From contig CAVVZI010000015.1 in assembly GCA_963752815.1 (NCBI GenBank), forward strand, positions 620,001-684,000: DNA of 64,000 nucleotides. Direction: 5' to 3'. The stretch comes from Sva-07 sp963752815 (GTDB taxonomy: Bacteria > Actinomycetota > Acidimicrobiia > Acidimicrobiales > Ilumatobacteraceae). Below the pieces are notes generated by a model. The model was not told where the DNA came from and did no database searches. It worked only from the letters and a program-made list of their open reading frames with translations. A program made the translations under genes and the position numbers. Below are positions 34,955 to 43,184 of the stretch, piece after piece (within the stretch, counting starts at the first letter, position 1; every line of letters begins with the position of its first letter).

Positions 34955-36214
34955 ATGTCCGGTGAGCTGATCTACGCATTCCGGGTCATGCGCCTTCCGT
35001 TGCTCGATGCCGGCGGCGACCAGATCGGCCGGCTCGACGACATCGTCGTCATCCCCGGCCGTCCCGGGAAGGGCCGCGAACCGGCGATCCCACCCCGTGT
35101 GGTCGGGTTCGTGGCGAGCAGCCAGCGCCGCAGCATCTTCGTCAACGCCAACCGCATCGCCACGCTCGACAGCGACGGCGCTCGCCTGCGGAGCTGGGAC
35201 GTCGATCTCAACCCGTTCAAGCCCCGCCCGGGCGAGGTCCTGATCGGCGAGCACCTGATCGATCGCAAGGTCGGTGACGAGACCGTCAGCGACATCGCGT
35301 TGCGTGAGCAGGTCGGCAGCCGCTCGACGTTCTGGGTGATCGATCGGGTCCGTCTGGCACGCAAGAGTTCACTGCGCCGCCGCCCGAGCTACCGTCTCGT
35401 CGACTACGACGAGGTCCCGGCCTTGTTCGACGCGCCCACCGAGATGCAGGCCGAAGCGGCGCGCCTGCGCGACTTCCACCCGGCGGAGGTCGCGGCCGTC
35501 GTGCGTGCGCTGCCCGTCGATCAGCGGCGGCAGCTCGCCGAGGCGATGGACGACGAGCGCCTCGCCGACGTGCTCGAGGAGCTGTCGGAGGAGGAGCAGA
35601 TCCGCATCGTGTCCGAGCTCGATCTCGACCGACTGGTCGGTGTGTTCGACGAGATGGAGTACGACGACCTCGCCGACCTCATCGGGCAGATGGCGCCGGC
35701 CGATCAGGAGCGCATGCTCGGCGTGATGGACGACGACGACGCCGACGTCATCCGCCGTCTGCTCGAGTACGAAGAGGGCACCGCCGGCGGCCTGATGACA
35801 CCGGACGTGATCATCCTCGGCCCCACGTCGACCGTGTCGGAGGCGCTCGCCCAGATCCGCGACCCCGACTGGGTGGTCAGCATCGCCACCCAGGTCTTCG
35901 TCTGCCAGCCACCGTTCCGACCGCCGACCGGGAAGTACCTGGGTGCCGCCCACATCCAGCGCCTGCTGCGCGAGCCGCCGAGCATGGAACTCGGCCGTCT
36001 GCTCGCCGACGACCCCACACTCGAACCGGGCGACAGCGACCGGCACGTGGCCGAGCGGCTGGCGAGCTACGACTCGCTCGCCATGGCGGTGTGCGACGAG
36101 GCCGGCCGCCTGCTCGGTGCCGTCACCGTCGACGACGTGATCGACCGCATGCTCGGGGTCGGCTGGCGGACCCGCGCCCGTACCGGCCGTGACACTGCCG
36201 AGGTTCGAACATGA
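34955..36214 (+). CDS. PRC-barrel / MgtE-N / CBS domain protein without a channel
   Basis: A 419-residue soluble protein. The N-terminal 150 residues look like PRC-barrel units (LPLLDAGGDQIGRLDDIVV); residues about 165-270 form the superhelical MgtE N domain (HPAEVAAVVRALPVDQRRQL and acidic repeats ADVLEELSEEEQ); the remainder resembles a CBS pair (EEGTAGGLMTPDVIILGPTS and LLGAVTVDDVIDRML). The Mg2+ channel TM domain of MgtE is absent. A regulatory or Mg2+-sensing role is possible. The next gene (DUF1003, two TM helices) overlaps by ATGA and may be the membrane partner. Confidence 0.78.
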   Translation: MSGELIYAFRVMRLPLLDAGGDQIGRLDDIVVIPGRPGKGREPAIPPRVVGFVASSQRRSIFVNANRIATLDSDGARLRSWDVDLNPFKPRPGEVLIGEHLIDRKVGDETVSDIALREQVGSRSTFWVIDRVRLARKSSLRRRPSYRLVDYDEVPALFDAPTEMQAEAARLRDFHPAEVAAVVRALPVDQRRQLAEAMDDERLADVLEELSEEEQIRIVSELDLDRLVGVFDEMEYDDLADLIGQMAPADQERMLGVMDDDDADVIRRLLEYEEGTAGGLMTPDVIILGPTSTVSEALAQIRDPDWVVSIATQVFVCQPPFRPPTGKYLGAAHIQRLLREPPSMELGRLLADDPTLEPGDSDRHVAERLASYDSLAMAVCDEAGRLLGAVTVDDVIDRMLGVGWRTRARTGRDTAEVRT

Positions 36215-36774
36215 GGCGCCGCGAAGACCTCCACGCTCCCCGCGCCGAACGACGTGTCGGGGTCGGCGTGCAGTACGACCCCGACCGGTTCGGCAAGTTC
36301 AGCGAGTCGATCGCCCGGTACCTCGGCACCGCCCAGTTCCTCGTGTGGCAGTCGATCGTCATCGCGGTGTGGATCATTCACAACACGTTCGCCCCCGACC
36401 AGCTCCAGTTCGACCCGTGGAGCCGCGGCCTCGTGCTGCTCACCCTCCTGCTGTCCCTGCAGGCCTCGTATGCCGCGCCGCTGATCCTGCTCGCCCAGAA
36501 TCGTCAGGAGTTTCGCGATCGGCTCACTGCCGAGAACGACCGCAACGTCGCCGAACGCACCCAGAACGACACCGAATTCCTGGCCCGCGAGATCGCCGGT
36601 GTGCGCTTGTCGCTGTCGGACATGGTCACCGGTGAGACGCTCGACGATCGTCTCGAAAAGCTCACAACGGTGATCGAGCGGTTGAGCGATCAGGTCGCGT
36701 TGCTGACCACTTCCGAGTCGGCCGAGCGGGCGATCACGTCGTCGACCAGCTCCACGGTGAGCGACGCGAACTGA
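36211..36774 (+). CDS. DUF1003 membrane protein
   Basis: A 187-residue protein with two TM helices, about residues 41-59 (FLVWQSIVIAVWIIHNTF) and 72-95 (VLLTLLLSLQASYAAPLILLAQ), in the DUF1003 pattern (FGKFSESIARYLGT before TM1, NRQEFRDRLTAENDRN after TM2). The C-terminal 90 residues are a charged coiled-coil-like helix. Function of the family is unknown. It overlaps the MgtE-N/CBS gene by ATGA, and its 3' end overlaps the convergent hydrolase gene by 85 bp. Confidence 0.82.
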   Translation: MRRREDLHAPRAERRVGVGVQYDPDRFGKFSESIARYLGTAQFLVWQSIVIAVWIIHNTFAPDQLQFDPWSRGLVLLTLLLSLQASYAAPLILLAQNRQEFRDRLTAENDRNVAERTQNDTEFLAREIAGVRLSLSDMVTGETLDDRLEKLTTVIERLSDQVALLTTSESAERAITSSTSSTVSDAN

Positions 36775-37574
36775 CGCGGTTGCTCCCACGGCGCACCGTG
36801 GTCGGCGGCCAGCTCGACGGTCCGTGCGCCGAGGGCGGCCGCGAGTCGCCGCTGCTTCCGGCGCGGGACGAGGCGATCGCGTGTCGTGATCAGTGCGCCT
36901 GCGGGGACGTCGATGCGTCCGGCCCACGATCGGGCATCGAACCGGCTGAGGGCCCGCCCGGCCTGGGTGATCGTGGTCGCGTCGCCGCGGTGGACCTCCC
37001 CTTCGAGCCACGCCAGGTACGGCTCGAGGTCATGACCCGGGGTGACGATGCGCGGCAGCCCGCTGCGCACGAACGTCGGATACCAACGCGACCGCAGCAT
37101 CGAACCCAGCACCGGCAGCAGACGCCACCGCCACCGTTCGAGCCGGCTCGCCAGCCACTCCAACGCGGTGGCCTGCACCACGATCCCCGTGACGAAATCG
37201 GAATGGCGATGGGCGATCGTGAGCGCGATCGGGCCGCCCATCGAGTACCCGACGAGGACCGCCTGCTCGATGCCGAGCTGCCGCGCGACCGCGACGTGGT
37301 CGTCGGCGACCTCGTCGAAGTCGAACGGGTTCAGGGTGCGGGGCCCGCGGCCGTGGCCTCGGTGGTCGATCCCGATGAACGACACCCGCTCGGCGAGCGC
37401 CCGGTAGGCCGTGAAGAACTGCAGGTCGGCCGATGCGGTCCATCCGTGCAGCAGCACGACCGTCGGCGCGTTCGGATCACGATGGACGTGGCGGCGGACG
37501 AAGAACTCCCCCCGTCCCTCGACCCGCACGATCTCGGCGGGCGGCATCCACGGCAGTTCGAACGCGGCGGTCAT
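36690..37574 (-). CDS. Alpha/beta hydrolase
   Basis: A 294-residue alpha/beta-hydrolase. Oxyanion motif VVLLHGWTAS, nucleophile elbow GYSMGGPIAL (Ser about 112) and a likely catalytic His in ADHGAPWEQ near residue 259. FIGIDHRGHGRGPRT is the usual post-oxyanion motif. Substrate unknown (esterase, lipase or epoxide-hydrolase-like). Its ATG overlaps the stop of the upstream dehydrogenase-like gene by ATGA. The last 28 codons overlap the convergent DUF1003 gene. Confidence 0.87.
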   Translation of the reverse strand: MTAAFELPWMPPAEIVRVEGRGEFFVRRHVHRDPNAPTVVLLHGWTASADLQFFTAYRALAERVSFIGIDHRGHGRGPRTLNPFDFDEVADDHVAVARQLGIEQAVLVGYSMGGPIALTIAHRHSDFVTGIVVQATALEWLASRLERWRWRLLPVLGSMLRSRWYPTFVRSGLPRIVTPGHDLEPYLAWLEGEVHRGDATTITQAGRALSRFDARSWAGRIDVPAGALITTRDRLVPRRKQRRLAAALGARTVELAADHGAPWEQPRQFASLTVELVDDVIARSADSEVVSNAT

Positions 37575-38539
37575 GCGGCAACGTCCTGGCCGGGCTGATG
37601 GGGCACGCCGGTGAACTCCTGCAGCCGGACACCACCCCGCTCCACCGCACGGAGCAGCGAGTCGGTGTCGAGGCGGGCGTCGCCGGCCCGCACCACACCG
37701 GGCGGAAGCCCTCCGGCGAGCGCCAGCTGCGTGAATGCGGACGCCGTCGCCGCCGCTGCGGTTCCGACGAGTTCGGCGATGCCGGCGATCAGGGTGGTCC
37801 GGCCGCCGCGGTGATCGGTACCACGAACCTCGATCCGCAGTGCCCCCACTCCACCCTCACGGTGCGGACGGCTCATCATGGGTAGCCAGGCGGTCAGCCG
37901 GTCGCGACGGTTGGCCGACACGCGGGCGCTCATCCGCATCACTTCGGGGAACACCTCCCGCAGCAGCAGCGGCGACGGGAGCTCACCGCGGTAGCAGTCG
38001 TACGCGCCGACAGGCTCTGGGAACCAGCAGAGTTCCCGGCCCGAACCCGCCGGCCGCCGAATCCAGTCGCCGTCGTGGAGTCCCACGGCACGACCGGCGA
38101 GTGCCTGGTGGTGCTGTCTCGCGCAGGCAGGGCCGGCCGTCCCGTGGAGGGCGATGTGGATCTCGTCGATCGATGCCAGCTCGTCGGCCAGATGGCGGAC
38201 CAGAAGACCTGACAGTCCGGGACACATGCCGGCGCCCACCGCCAGCGATACGCCCGCGCCGACGGCGAGGTCGTGCAGGTCGACCAGCTCGGCCACGTCG
38301 TCGAAGCCGTCCCCGATCGACACGACGTGGACACCGCGATCGAGCAGGTCGCGGGCGAGCGGTGCGTGTGGCCCGGGGAGAGCCAGGACCGCCACCGCGC
38401 AGCGATCGAACGTCGCCGACGCGTGAGACGGACGGCGCGTGTCGACCACCACCACGTCGACGTCGCCGCACAGGTGGGGCAGACGCCGTTCGATCCGCCG
38501 TCCGACGACCCCGTGGCCGACCAGTGCAACGACCGCCAC
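37571..38539 (-). CDS. Saccharopine dehydrogenase-like NAD(P)-binding protein
   Basis: About 322 residues from GTG 38539. It begins with a Rossmann motif (VAVVALVGHGVVGRRIERRL), followed by AVAVLALPGPHAPLARDLLDRGVHVVSIGD and VSLAVGAGMCPGLSGLLVRHLADEL, the order seen in saccharopine dehydrogenase/lysine-ketoglutarate reductase-like proteins. Substrate unknown. The open frame continues upstream to 39349 but overlaps a phosphoesterase gene on the other strand. It sits 2 bp after a small membrane-protein gene and overlaps the hydrolase gene by ATGA. Confidence 0.78.
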   Translation of the reverse strand: MAVVALVGHGVVGRRIERRLPHLCGDVDVVVVDTRRPSHASATFDRCAVAVLALPGPHAPLARDLLDRGVHVVSIGDGFDDVAELVDLHDLAVGAGVSLAVGAGMCPGLSGLLVRHLADELASIDEIHIALHGTAGPACARQHHQALAGRAVGLHDGDWIRRPAGSGRELCWFPEPVGAYDCYRGELPSPLLLREVFPEVMRMSARVSANRRDRLTAWLPMMSRPHREGGVGALRIEVRGTDHRGGRTTLIAGIAELVGTAAAATASAFTQLALAGGLPPGVVRAGDARLDTDSLLRAVERGGVRLQEFTGVPHQPGQDVAA

Positions 38540-38541
38540 CG

Positions 38542-38676
38542 TCAGCGCTCCGGCAACTCGAGTGGGCGCCAGCCACCGTGTTCCGGGGGCGTTCCGCCGG
38601 AGCCTCGAACCCGCAGGGCGGCGGCGACCGCAACCGCGATCGTGACCGCTGACAGCGCGCGACGGAGCAATTTCAC
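38542..38676 (-). CDS. Small single-TM membrane protein
   Basis: A 44-residue ORF from GTG 38676. A basic N-terminus (KLLRRA), one hydrophobic segment (LSAVTIAVAVAAALRV) and a polar C-terminal tail with GGWRPLELPER. It ends 2 bp before the dehydrogenase-like gene, which supports real translation and coupling. Function unknown. Comparable short proteins of type K/R-TM-GGWREL-like tail seem common in this lineage, but that is recollection, not a search. Confidence 0.5.
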   Translation of the reverse strand: MKLLRRALSAVTIAVAVAAALRVRGSGGTPPEHGGWRPLELPER

Positions 38677-38784
38677 GACGACCGGCCCCGGATACCCGAC
38701 ATGGGCTCCAGTGTGCCCCGGCGGACGGCCCCCCACACCACTGCCTCCGACGCGCCCTGCGCCGGTAGCTGCAAGACTCGCCCC

Positions 38785-39549
38785 GTGCGGGTCCTGCTGG
38801 TTTCCGATCTCCATTACGACCTCGCGCGTTTCGACTGGCTGATGCAGCGAGTCGTCGATCCGGTCGATGCCATCGACGTGGCGGTGATCGCCGGCGATCT
38901 GCTCGACATTGCGTCGTCGGTCCCACTCGACACCCAGATCGCGGTGATCCTCGCCTACCTCGAACGGCTCGGTGCGGTGCTGCCGACCGTGGTCTGTTCC
39001 GGCAACCATGATCTCGACCACCGGACCGAGTCGGGCGAGAAGGCGACGGGCTGGCTGGCCGAGGCGCGGCACCACGGCGTGTACGTCGACGGTGACTCGC
39101 TCGACATCGGCGGTTGGCGGATGACGGCGTGCGCGTGGTGGGAGGGACCGAACACGCTGGCCGCGCTCGAACAACGGCTTGCCGAGGCAGCCGTCGACCG
39201 CCCCGCCCGGTGGCTGTGGGCGTTCCACGGGCCGCCCGAAGGGCCGCTGTCGTGGACCGGCAAGCAGCACTTCGGTGATCCGGAGCTGCCCCGCCTCCTC
39301 GATCTGCATCGTCCTGACATCGTGTTGTGCGGCCACATCCACCAGGCACCGTTCACCGCCGACGGTGCGTGGGCCGAGTACCGCGACGGCACCTGGCTCT
39401 TCAACGGTGGTCTGCAACGCGGCAATCGACCGACGTTCGTCGAACTCGAACTCGACGACGACGAGGCGTTCTGGTGGTCCGAATTCGGGAGCGGGCAGGT
39501 CGAGTTCGACGATCCCGCCTCGGCGGATCATGCTCGCGTCGAAGCCTGA
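38785..39549 (+). CDS. Metallophosphoesterase (calcineurin-like)
   Basis: A 254-residue phosphoesterase with all metal motifs: SDLHYD near the start, VIAGDLLDIA, CSGNHDLDHR and CGHIHQAP. A binuclear metal centre hydrolysing phosphomonoesters, phosphodiesters or cyclic nucleotides is expected. GTG 38785 (VRVLLVSDLH) is chosen over 38701, whose extra residues are low-complexity. It precedes, convergently, a cyclic-nucleotide-binding gene, so cyclic nucleotide hydrolysis is worth considering. Confidence 0.87.
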   Translation: MRVLLVSDLHYDLARFDWLMQRVVDPVDAIDVAVIAGDLLDIASSVPLDTQIAVILAYLERLGAVLPTVVCSGNHDLDHRTESGEKATGWLAEARHHGVYVDGDSLDIGGWRMTACAWWEGPNTLAALEQRLAEAAVDRPARWLWAFHGPPEGPLSWTGKQHFGDPELPRLLDLHRPDIVLCGHIHQAPFTADGAWAEYRDGTWLFNGGLQRGNRPTFVELELDDDEAFWWSEFGSGQVEFDDPASADHARVEA

Positions 39550-39559
39550 CGGCCGCGCC

Positions 39560-40042
39560 TCAATAGTCGGGTGATCGATCGGATCCGGGCTCGATGGCGA
39601 CGGGCGGCCGGGCCGAGATGCGGTTGAGCAGCTCGCCGAACATTCCGAGATGGCCGTCCTGGCCACCGACCTGCCGCTGGACGTCGACGATGTAGGCGTT
39701 CAGCCGATCGAGACGGCCGGCCAGCTGACGCGCCACCTCGAGGCCGAGCAGTGGATGGTTCAAGAAGAACTCGAGCGGGTGTCCGATCTCGCGAACGACG
39801 GTGGGGCAGGTCGCGGTGACCGTCGCGTTCCGGGGCTGTTCGAGCAGGGCGCCGGTCTCGCCGACGAACATGCCCGGAGTCGTGTGCCGGTGGATCGCGT
39901 CCCCGCCCGCTTCGACGAGCAACTCGCCGTCGACCAGGACGACGACGATCGACGACGGCGCCCCCTCGACGAACAAGGTCTCGCCGGCGGCGAGCGTGCG
40001 CGTCGGCAGGTCCCCGGTGAGCGCCAGCACATCGTCGAGCAT
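39560..40042 (-). CDS. Cyclic nucleotide-binding domain protein
   Basis: A 160-residue protein consisting almost entirely of a cNMP-binding beta roll (TLAAGETLFVEGAPSSIVVVLVDGELLVEA followed by GMFVGETGALLEQPRNATVTA, the phosphate-binding cassette) plus a C-terminal helix (GLEVARQLAGRLDRLNAYI). It has no HTH, so it is not a CRP-type activator. The class III cyclase at 41014 could be its source of cNMP. Confidence 0.83.
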   Translation of the reverse strand: MLDDVLALTGDLPTRTLAAGETLFVEGAPSSIVVVLVDGELLVEAGGDAIHRHTTPGMFVGETGALLEQPRNATVTATCPTVVREIGHPLEFFLNHPLLGLEVARQLAGRLDRLNAYIVDVQRQVGGQDGHLGMFGELLNRISARPPVAIEPGSDRSPDY

Positions 40043-40096
40043 CGGATGATGATGTCATCTCCGATCACACCGCGCTCAGGAACTCGCTCCAACCCT

Positions 40097-40148
40097 CGTT
40101 TGCGTCAAGATTTCCGAGGAGCGGCGCGCGGAAATTCTGACGCAAACG
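40097..40148. repeat. Long imperfect inverted repeat between divergent genes
   Basis: The left arm 40097-40116 and right arm 40129-40148 are complementary at 18 of 20 positions, with a 12-nt loop. Pairing continues outward with a few mismatches to about 40088 and 40156. It lies in the 190-bp intergenic region between the cNMP-binding gene (minus) and the ArsR-type gene (plus), so it is not a terminator of either. An operator or a structured element is possible. Confidence 0.7.
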
Positions 40149-40203
40149 TGGATTGGACGCGTTGGAGGATCGTGACGCGCGCCACTTACAACAACTTGCA
40201 TTG

Positions 40204-40221
40204 CATCAATCAAATCTGATG
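40204..40221. promoter_or_regulatory. Predicted ArsR-type operator
   Basis: CATCA (40204-40208) and TGATG (40217-40221) form an inverted repeat with an 8-nt AT-rich spacer, 10 bp upstream of the ArsR-type GTG start. ArsR/SmtB dimers bind imperfect AT-rich inverted repeats in this position and autorepress. Confidence 0.4.
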
Positions 40222-40231
40222 TAATTGTCCG

Positions 40232-41021
40232 GTGCTCCACGATTCGAAGCCACCGGAGATCCTCGGACTGCTCAGCGATCCGCTCCGCTGGCAACTCGTC
40301 GGCGAACTCGGTCGCAGCGATCGCCGTGTCGGTGAGCTCGTGCAGCTGCTCGGCAAGCCCCAGAACGTGGTGTCCTACCACCTGGCGGAACTCCGGCAGG
40401 CCGGCATCGTCAGCGCCCGCCGAAGCTCGGCCGACGGTCGCGACGTCTACTACCGCGCCGACCTGTTCCGCTGCCGGGACCTGCTCGGGGAAGCCGGGCT
40501 CGCGCTCCATCCAGGCCTCGCGCTCGCGCCGCCGACCGCGCCCCTGACTCGGGACGACGTCGTACCGCCAACGAGCGCGGCCTCGGCTGCTGTTCCTCTG
40601 CACCGGCAACAGCGCCCGCTCCCAGATCGCCGAAGCCCTCGTCGAACACCGATCGGCGGGCAAGGTCGAAGCAAGCAGCGCCGGCAGCCACCCCAAGCCG
40701 CTCCACCCGAACGCCGTGCGAGTCATGGCTGAGCGCGGTGTCGACATCGCGGACCGTCCGACGAAGTCGCTCGCCCGCTTCGCCGGCACCCGGTTCGACC
40801 GGGTCATCACACTCTGCGACAGGGTGCGCGAGATCTGCCCGCAGTTCCCGGGGGCGCCTGTCCTCGCCCACTGGAGCGTCGTCGACCCCGCCGACGCCGA
40901 GAGCAGCGACGATGCGACGTACCCCGCGTTCCAAGACGTCGCCGACGAGATCGACAGTCGCGTGGCGCTGCTGCTCGCTGACCTCCGGGTCCGGCCATTG
41001 GGAAGGACCCACCATGCCTGA
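40232..41021 (+). pseudogene. ArsR regulator fused to ArsC-type phosphatase (arsenate reductase), frameshifted
   Basis: Residues from GTG 40232 form an ArsR winged helix (EILGLLSDPLRWQLVGELGR, VGELVQLLGKPQNVVSYHL, ARRSSADGRDVYYR). From about 40590 a second frame encodes a low-molecular-weight phosphatase-type ArsC: the P-loop RLLFLCTGNSARSQIAEAL holds the catalytic Cys and Arg, and the chain goes on to FDRVITLCDRVREICPQ and VDPADAES. An extra base between about 40548 and 40590 separates the two halves. ArsR-ArsC fusions are known in actinobacteria. The gene overlaps the cyclase start by 8 bp. Confidence 0.8.
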
Positions 41022-41574
41022 CGCTGTCATCCTCAATGCACGCCGCGTCGTCGATGATGTCGCCGACCGCACCGCTTCGATCGAGCTCACGGTGGCCTTC
41101 ACCGACCTTGCGGACTTCACCACCTACACCGAGGCCGAGGGCGACGATGCCGCGAGCCGGCTGCTCATCCGTCACCACCGGGAGTCGGCGGCGATCGTGC
41201 GCAGCCGCGGCGGCCGGGTGCTCAAGCACCTCGGCGACGGGCTCATGCTGACCTTCCCCGAACCGGAGGCGGCGGTGCTCGCCTGCCTCGAGCTGCGCGA
41301 AGCGGCGCCGCTTCGACTGCGGGCCGGGATCCACTGCGGCAAGGTACTGGTGACCGGCGACGACGTCGTCGGGCATGTGGTGAACCTGGCCTCGCGCGTC
41401 ACCGCGTCGGCCGAACGGGGCGAGCTGGTCGTCACGGAACACGTGCGAGAAACGGTGTGCGACCTACGCGGCGTCGCCTTCGACGGCCCCTACCGGCGGA
41501 GCTTCAAAGGCATCGGAGACGACGTCCCGGTGTATCTCGTGTCGGTCGCTGCCTGCCTCACCGCCCCCACGTAG
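41014..41574 (+). CDS. Class III adenylate/guanylate cyclase, single catalytic domain
   Basis: A 186-residue cyclase homology domain from ATG 41014 (AAGGA Shine-Dalgarno). Metal-binding Asp 31 in AFTDLADFT and Asp 75 in HLGDGLML, a substrate-base Lys about 71 in GRVLKHLGD and transition-state Asn/Arg in VVNLASRVTA are present, so it is predicted active, as a homodimer, and adenine-specific. There is no sensory or membrane domain. It overlaps the ArsR-ArsC gene, so arsenic response and cNMP synthesis may be linked. Confidence 0.85.
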   Translation: MPDAVILNARRVVDDVADRTASIELTVAFTDLADFTTYTEAEGDDAASRLLIRHHRESAAIVRSRGGRVLKHLGDGLMLTFPEPEAAVLACLELREAAPLRLRAGIHCGKVLVTGDDVVGHVVNLASRVTASAERGELVVTEHVRETVCDLRGVAFDGPYRRSFKGIGDDVPVYLVSVAACLTAPT

Positions 41575-41601
41575 GACCTGAAGAGAGAGAAGGACTTCGG
41601 C

Positions 41602-42150
41602 ATGGCCATCCGCATCGAGCACGTTGATCCGACCCGAGTGCCGAGCCGCTTCGGCCGCGCCTACGCGGCGATCGCCACCACCTCCGTCGCCAAGTTCCTG
41701 TCGCGGCACGTCAACTGGAAGCTCGACCCGCTCCTGTTGCGGCTCACACGGGGCCGACTCGCCACGACGCTGGTGTTTCCAACCGCCCTGCTCGAGACGC
41801 GGGGTGCGCGGACCGGGGCACGACGACGCCACGCGATCATCTACTTCCACGACGAGGATCGCGTCACGATCGCTGCGTCGAATGCCGGGGCATCACGGCA
41901 TCCCGCCTGGTACTTCAACCTCCGAGCCGATCCGCACGTGACGTTCGGTGGGATGCCGATGCGGGCAGCCGTGGTGGACGACGAGGCAGAACGAGATCGG
42001 CTGTGGACCCTCGCCGATCGGGTCTTTCCGGCCTTTGCCACGTATCGACGGGACGCGGCCGAGAAACATCGGTCGATCCCGCTCATCCAACTCACACCAC
42101 GAGCGCAGTCGGAACCCGTCATTCGCGAGACCGGCGCACCGTGGTGGTGA
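41602..42150 (+). CDS. Deazaflavin (F420)-type nitroreductase family protein (DUF385)
   Basis: A 182-residue split-beta-barrel protein of the Ddn/DUF385 group: LLETRGARTGARRRHAIIYF is the cofactor-binding strand-turn and SRHPAWYFNLRADPHVTFG the core motif. Such proteins use F420H2 for quinone or nitro reduction, or bind fatty acids. An AGAGAGAAGG site precedes the ATG. Its 3' end overlaps the convergent hypothetical gene by 32 bp. Confidence 0.83.
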   Translation: MAIRIEHVDPTRVPSRFGRAYAAIATTSVAKFLSRHVNWKLDPLLLRLTRGRLATTLVFPTALLETRGARTGARRRHAIIYFHDEDRVTIAASNAGASRHPAWYFNLRADPHVTFGGMPMRAAVVDDEAERDRLWTLADRVFPAFATYRRDAAEKHRSIPLIQLTPRAQSEPVIRETGAPWW

Positions 42151-42736
42151 CCTCGACGATCGATGGTTGCCGAGTCGTCGAACTGAAACCGAACCGCACC
42201 GGCGGATCAACATCGCGGACTTCACCGATGTCGCTGTCGTTCCACTCGCCGCTGATCCCGGTGACCCGATGGCGATCCGTGGCCGCGTAGAGCTCGGTCC
42301 CGCCCGCGGTCGACCCGCGGGTTCGGACACCTCGGAGCAGCACCCGCGCGATCACATCGGTGAACATCACCCATGCTTCGCTCGTCGCTACTCGTCGAGG
42401 CACAGCGTGCAGGGCCCAGCCCAGCGCATCCCGGCGGCCCAACGTGACATCGAGCCGCAGCGGACCGCCACGAAACGAGAGCCGGTCGGCGCTGCGCTCG
42501 CATGCGACCGGGCCGATCACCACTTCGTCGAACGAGTAGATCGAACCGACGTAGTCGGCGAGACCTTCGTCGGGCGCGATGAGCACCCTCCAGCCAGTCG
42601 AGTCCTCGACCATCGCGTCGGCAACGGAGCCGAAGGGCGACACCGGCCATAGTCCGATGACCGCGCGCACGCCGGACTCCGAACCCACTCCGCAGATCTC
42701 TCCCGCGAAGGTGTCGCGAGCGGCCACCTGCCCCAT
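42119..42736 (-). CDS. Conserved hypothetical protein
   Basis: A 205-residue soluble protein from ATG 42736. It has predominantly beta character, with VSPFGSVADAMVEDSTGWRVL, IYSFDEVVIGPVACERSADRL and LYAATDRHRVTGISGEWND. I do not recognise the family with confidence. It follows the cytidine deaminase gene by 37 bp on the same strand. Confidence 0.6.
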   Translation of the reverse strand: MGQVAARDTFAGEICGVGSESGVRAVIGLWPVSPFGSVADAMVEDSTGWRVLIAPDEGLADYVGSIYSFDEVVIGPVACERSADRLSFRGGPLRLDVTLGRRDALGWALHAVPRRVATSEAWVMFTDVIARVLLRGVRTRGSTAGGTELYAATDRHRVTGISGEWNDSDIGEVRDVDPPVRFGFSSTTRQPSIVEVTTTVRRSRE

Positions 42737-42773
42737 TGAACCAACAGCAGCCCGACCGCGATGGCGCGGTACG

Positions 42774-43184
42774 TCAGCCCTTCTTCGGACCTTTCGGGAG
42801 GAGCTCGCCGACGGTGGCACGTTCGACCGAGTCTCCATCTGCGTCTGCCACGAGGACGGTCAGCTCCGATCCACCGAGTTCCAGTGCGACCTGCAAGCAC
42901 GCGCCACATGGATACGTCAACACGCCGTCCGTTCTCGGTGCCACCAGCGCCAATGCGACCGGTCGCGCATCACCGGCGGCAGTCGAGGCGAACAGCGCAA
43001 TCCGCTCGGCGCACATGGCGAGACCGAGTGACACGTTCTCCACGACAGCTCCCGGACGGATCGACCCGTCCACGGTCCGCACCGCCGCGCCCATACGGAA
43101 TCCCGAGTACGGAACATACGCGCGCTCGCGTGCCTCCCGCGCACAGTCGATGAGCTCTCGGTCGTCATCCTGGTGCTGATTCAT
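42774..43184 (-). CDS. cdd: Cytidine deaminase
   Basis: A 136-residue homotetramer-type cytidine deaminase, which converts (deoxy)cytidine to (deoxy)uridine in pyrimidine salvage. The zinc site is complete: AMCAERIALF with the Cys and catalytic Glu, and YPCGACLQV with the Cys pair. YVPYSGFRMGAAV is the conserved N-terminal motif. ATG 43184 is chosen because that motif lies near it; the frame is open to 43301. Confidence 0.92.
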   Translation of the reverse strand: MNQHQDDDRELIDCAREARERAYVPYSGFRMGAAVRTVDGSIRPGAVVENVSLGLAMCAERIALFASTAAGDARPVALALVAPRTDGVLTYPCGACLQVALELGGSELTVLVADADGDSVERATVGELLPKGPKKG

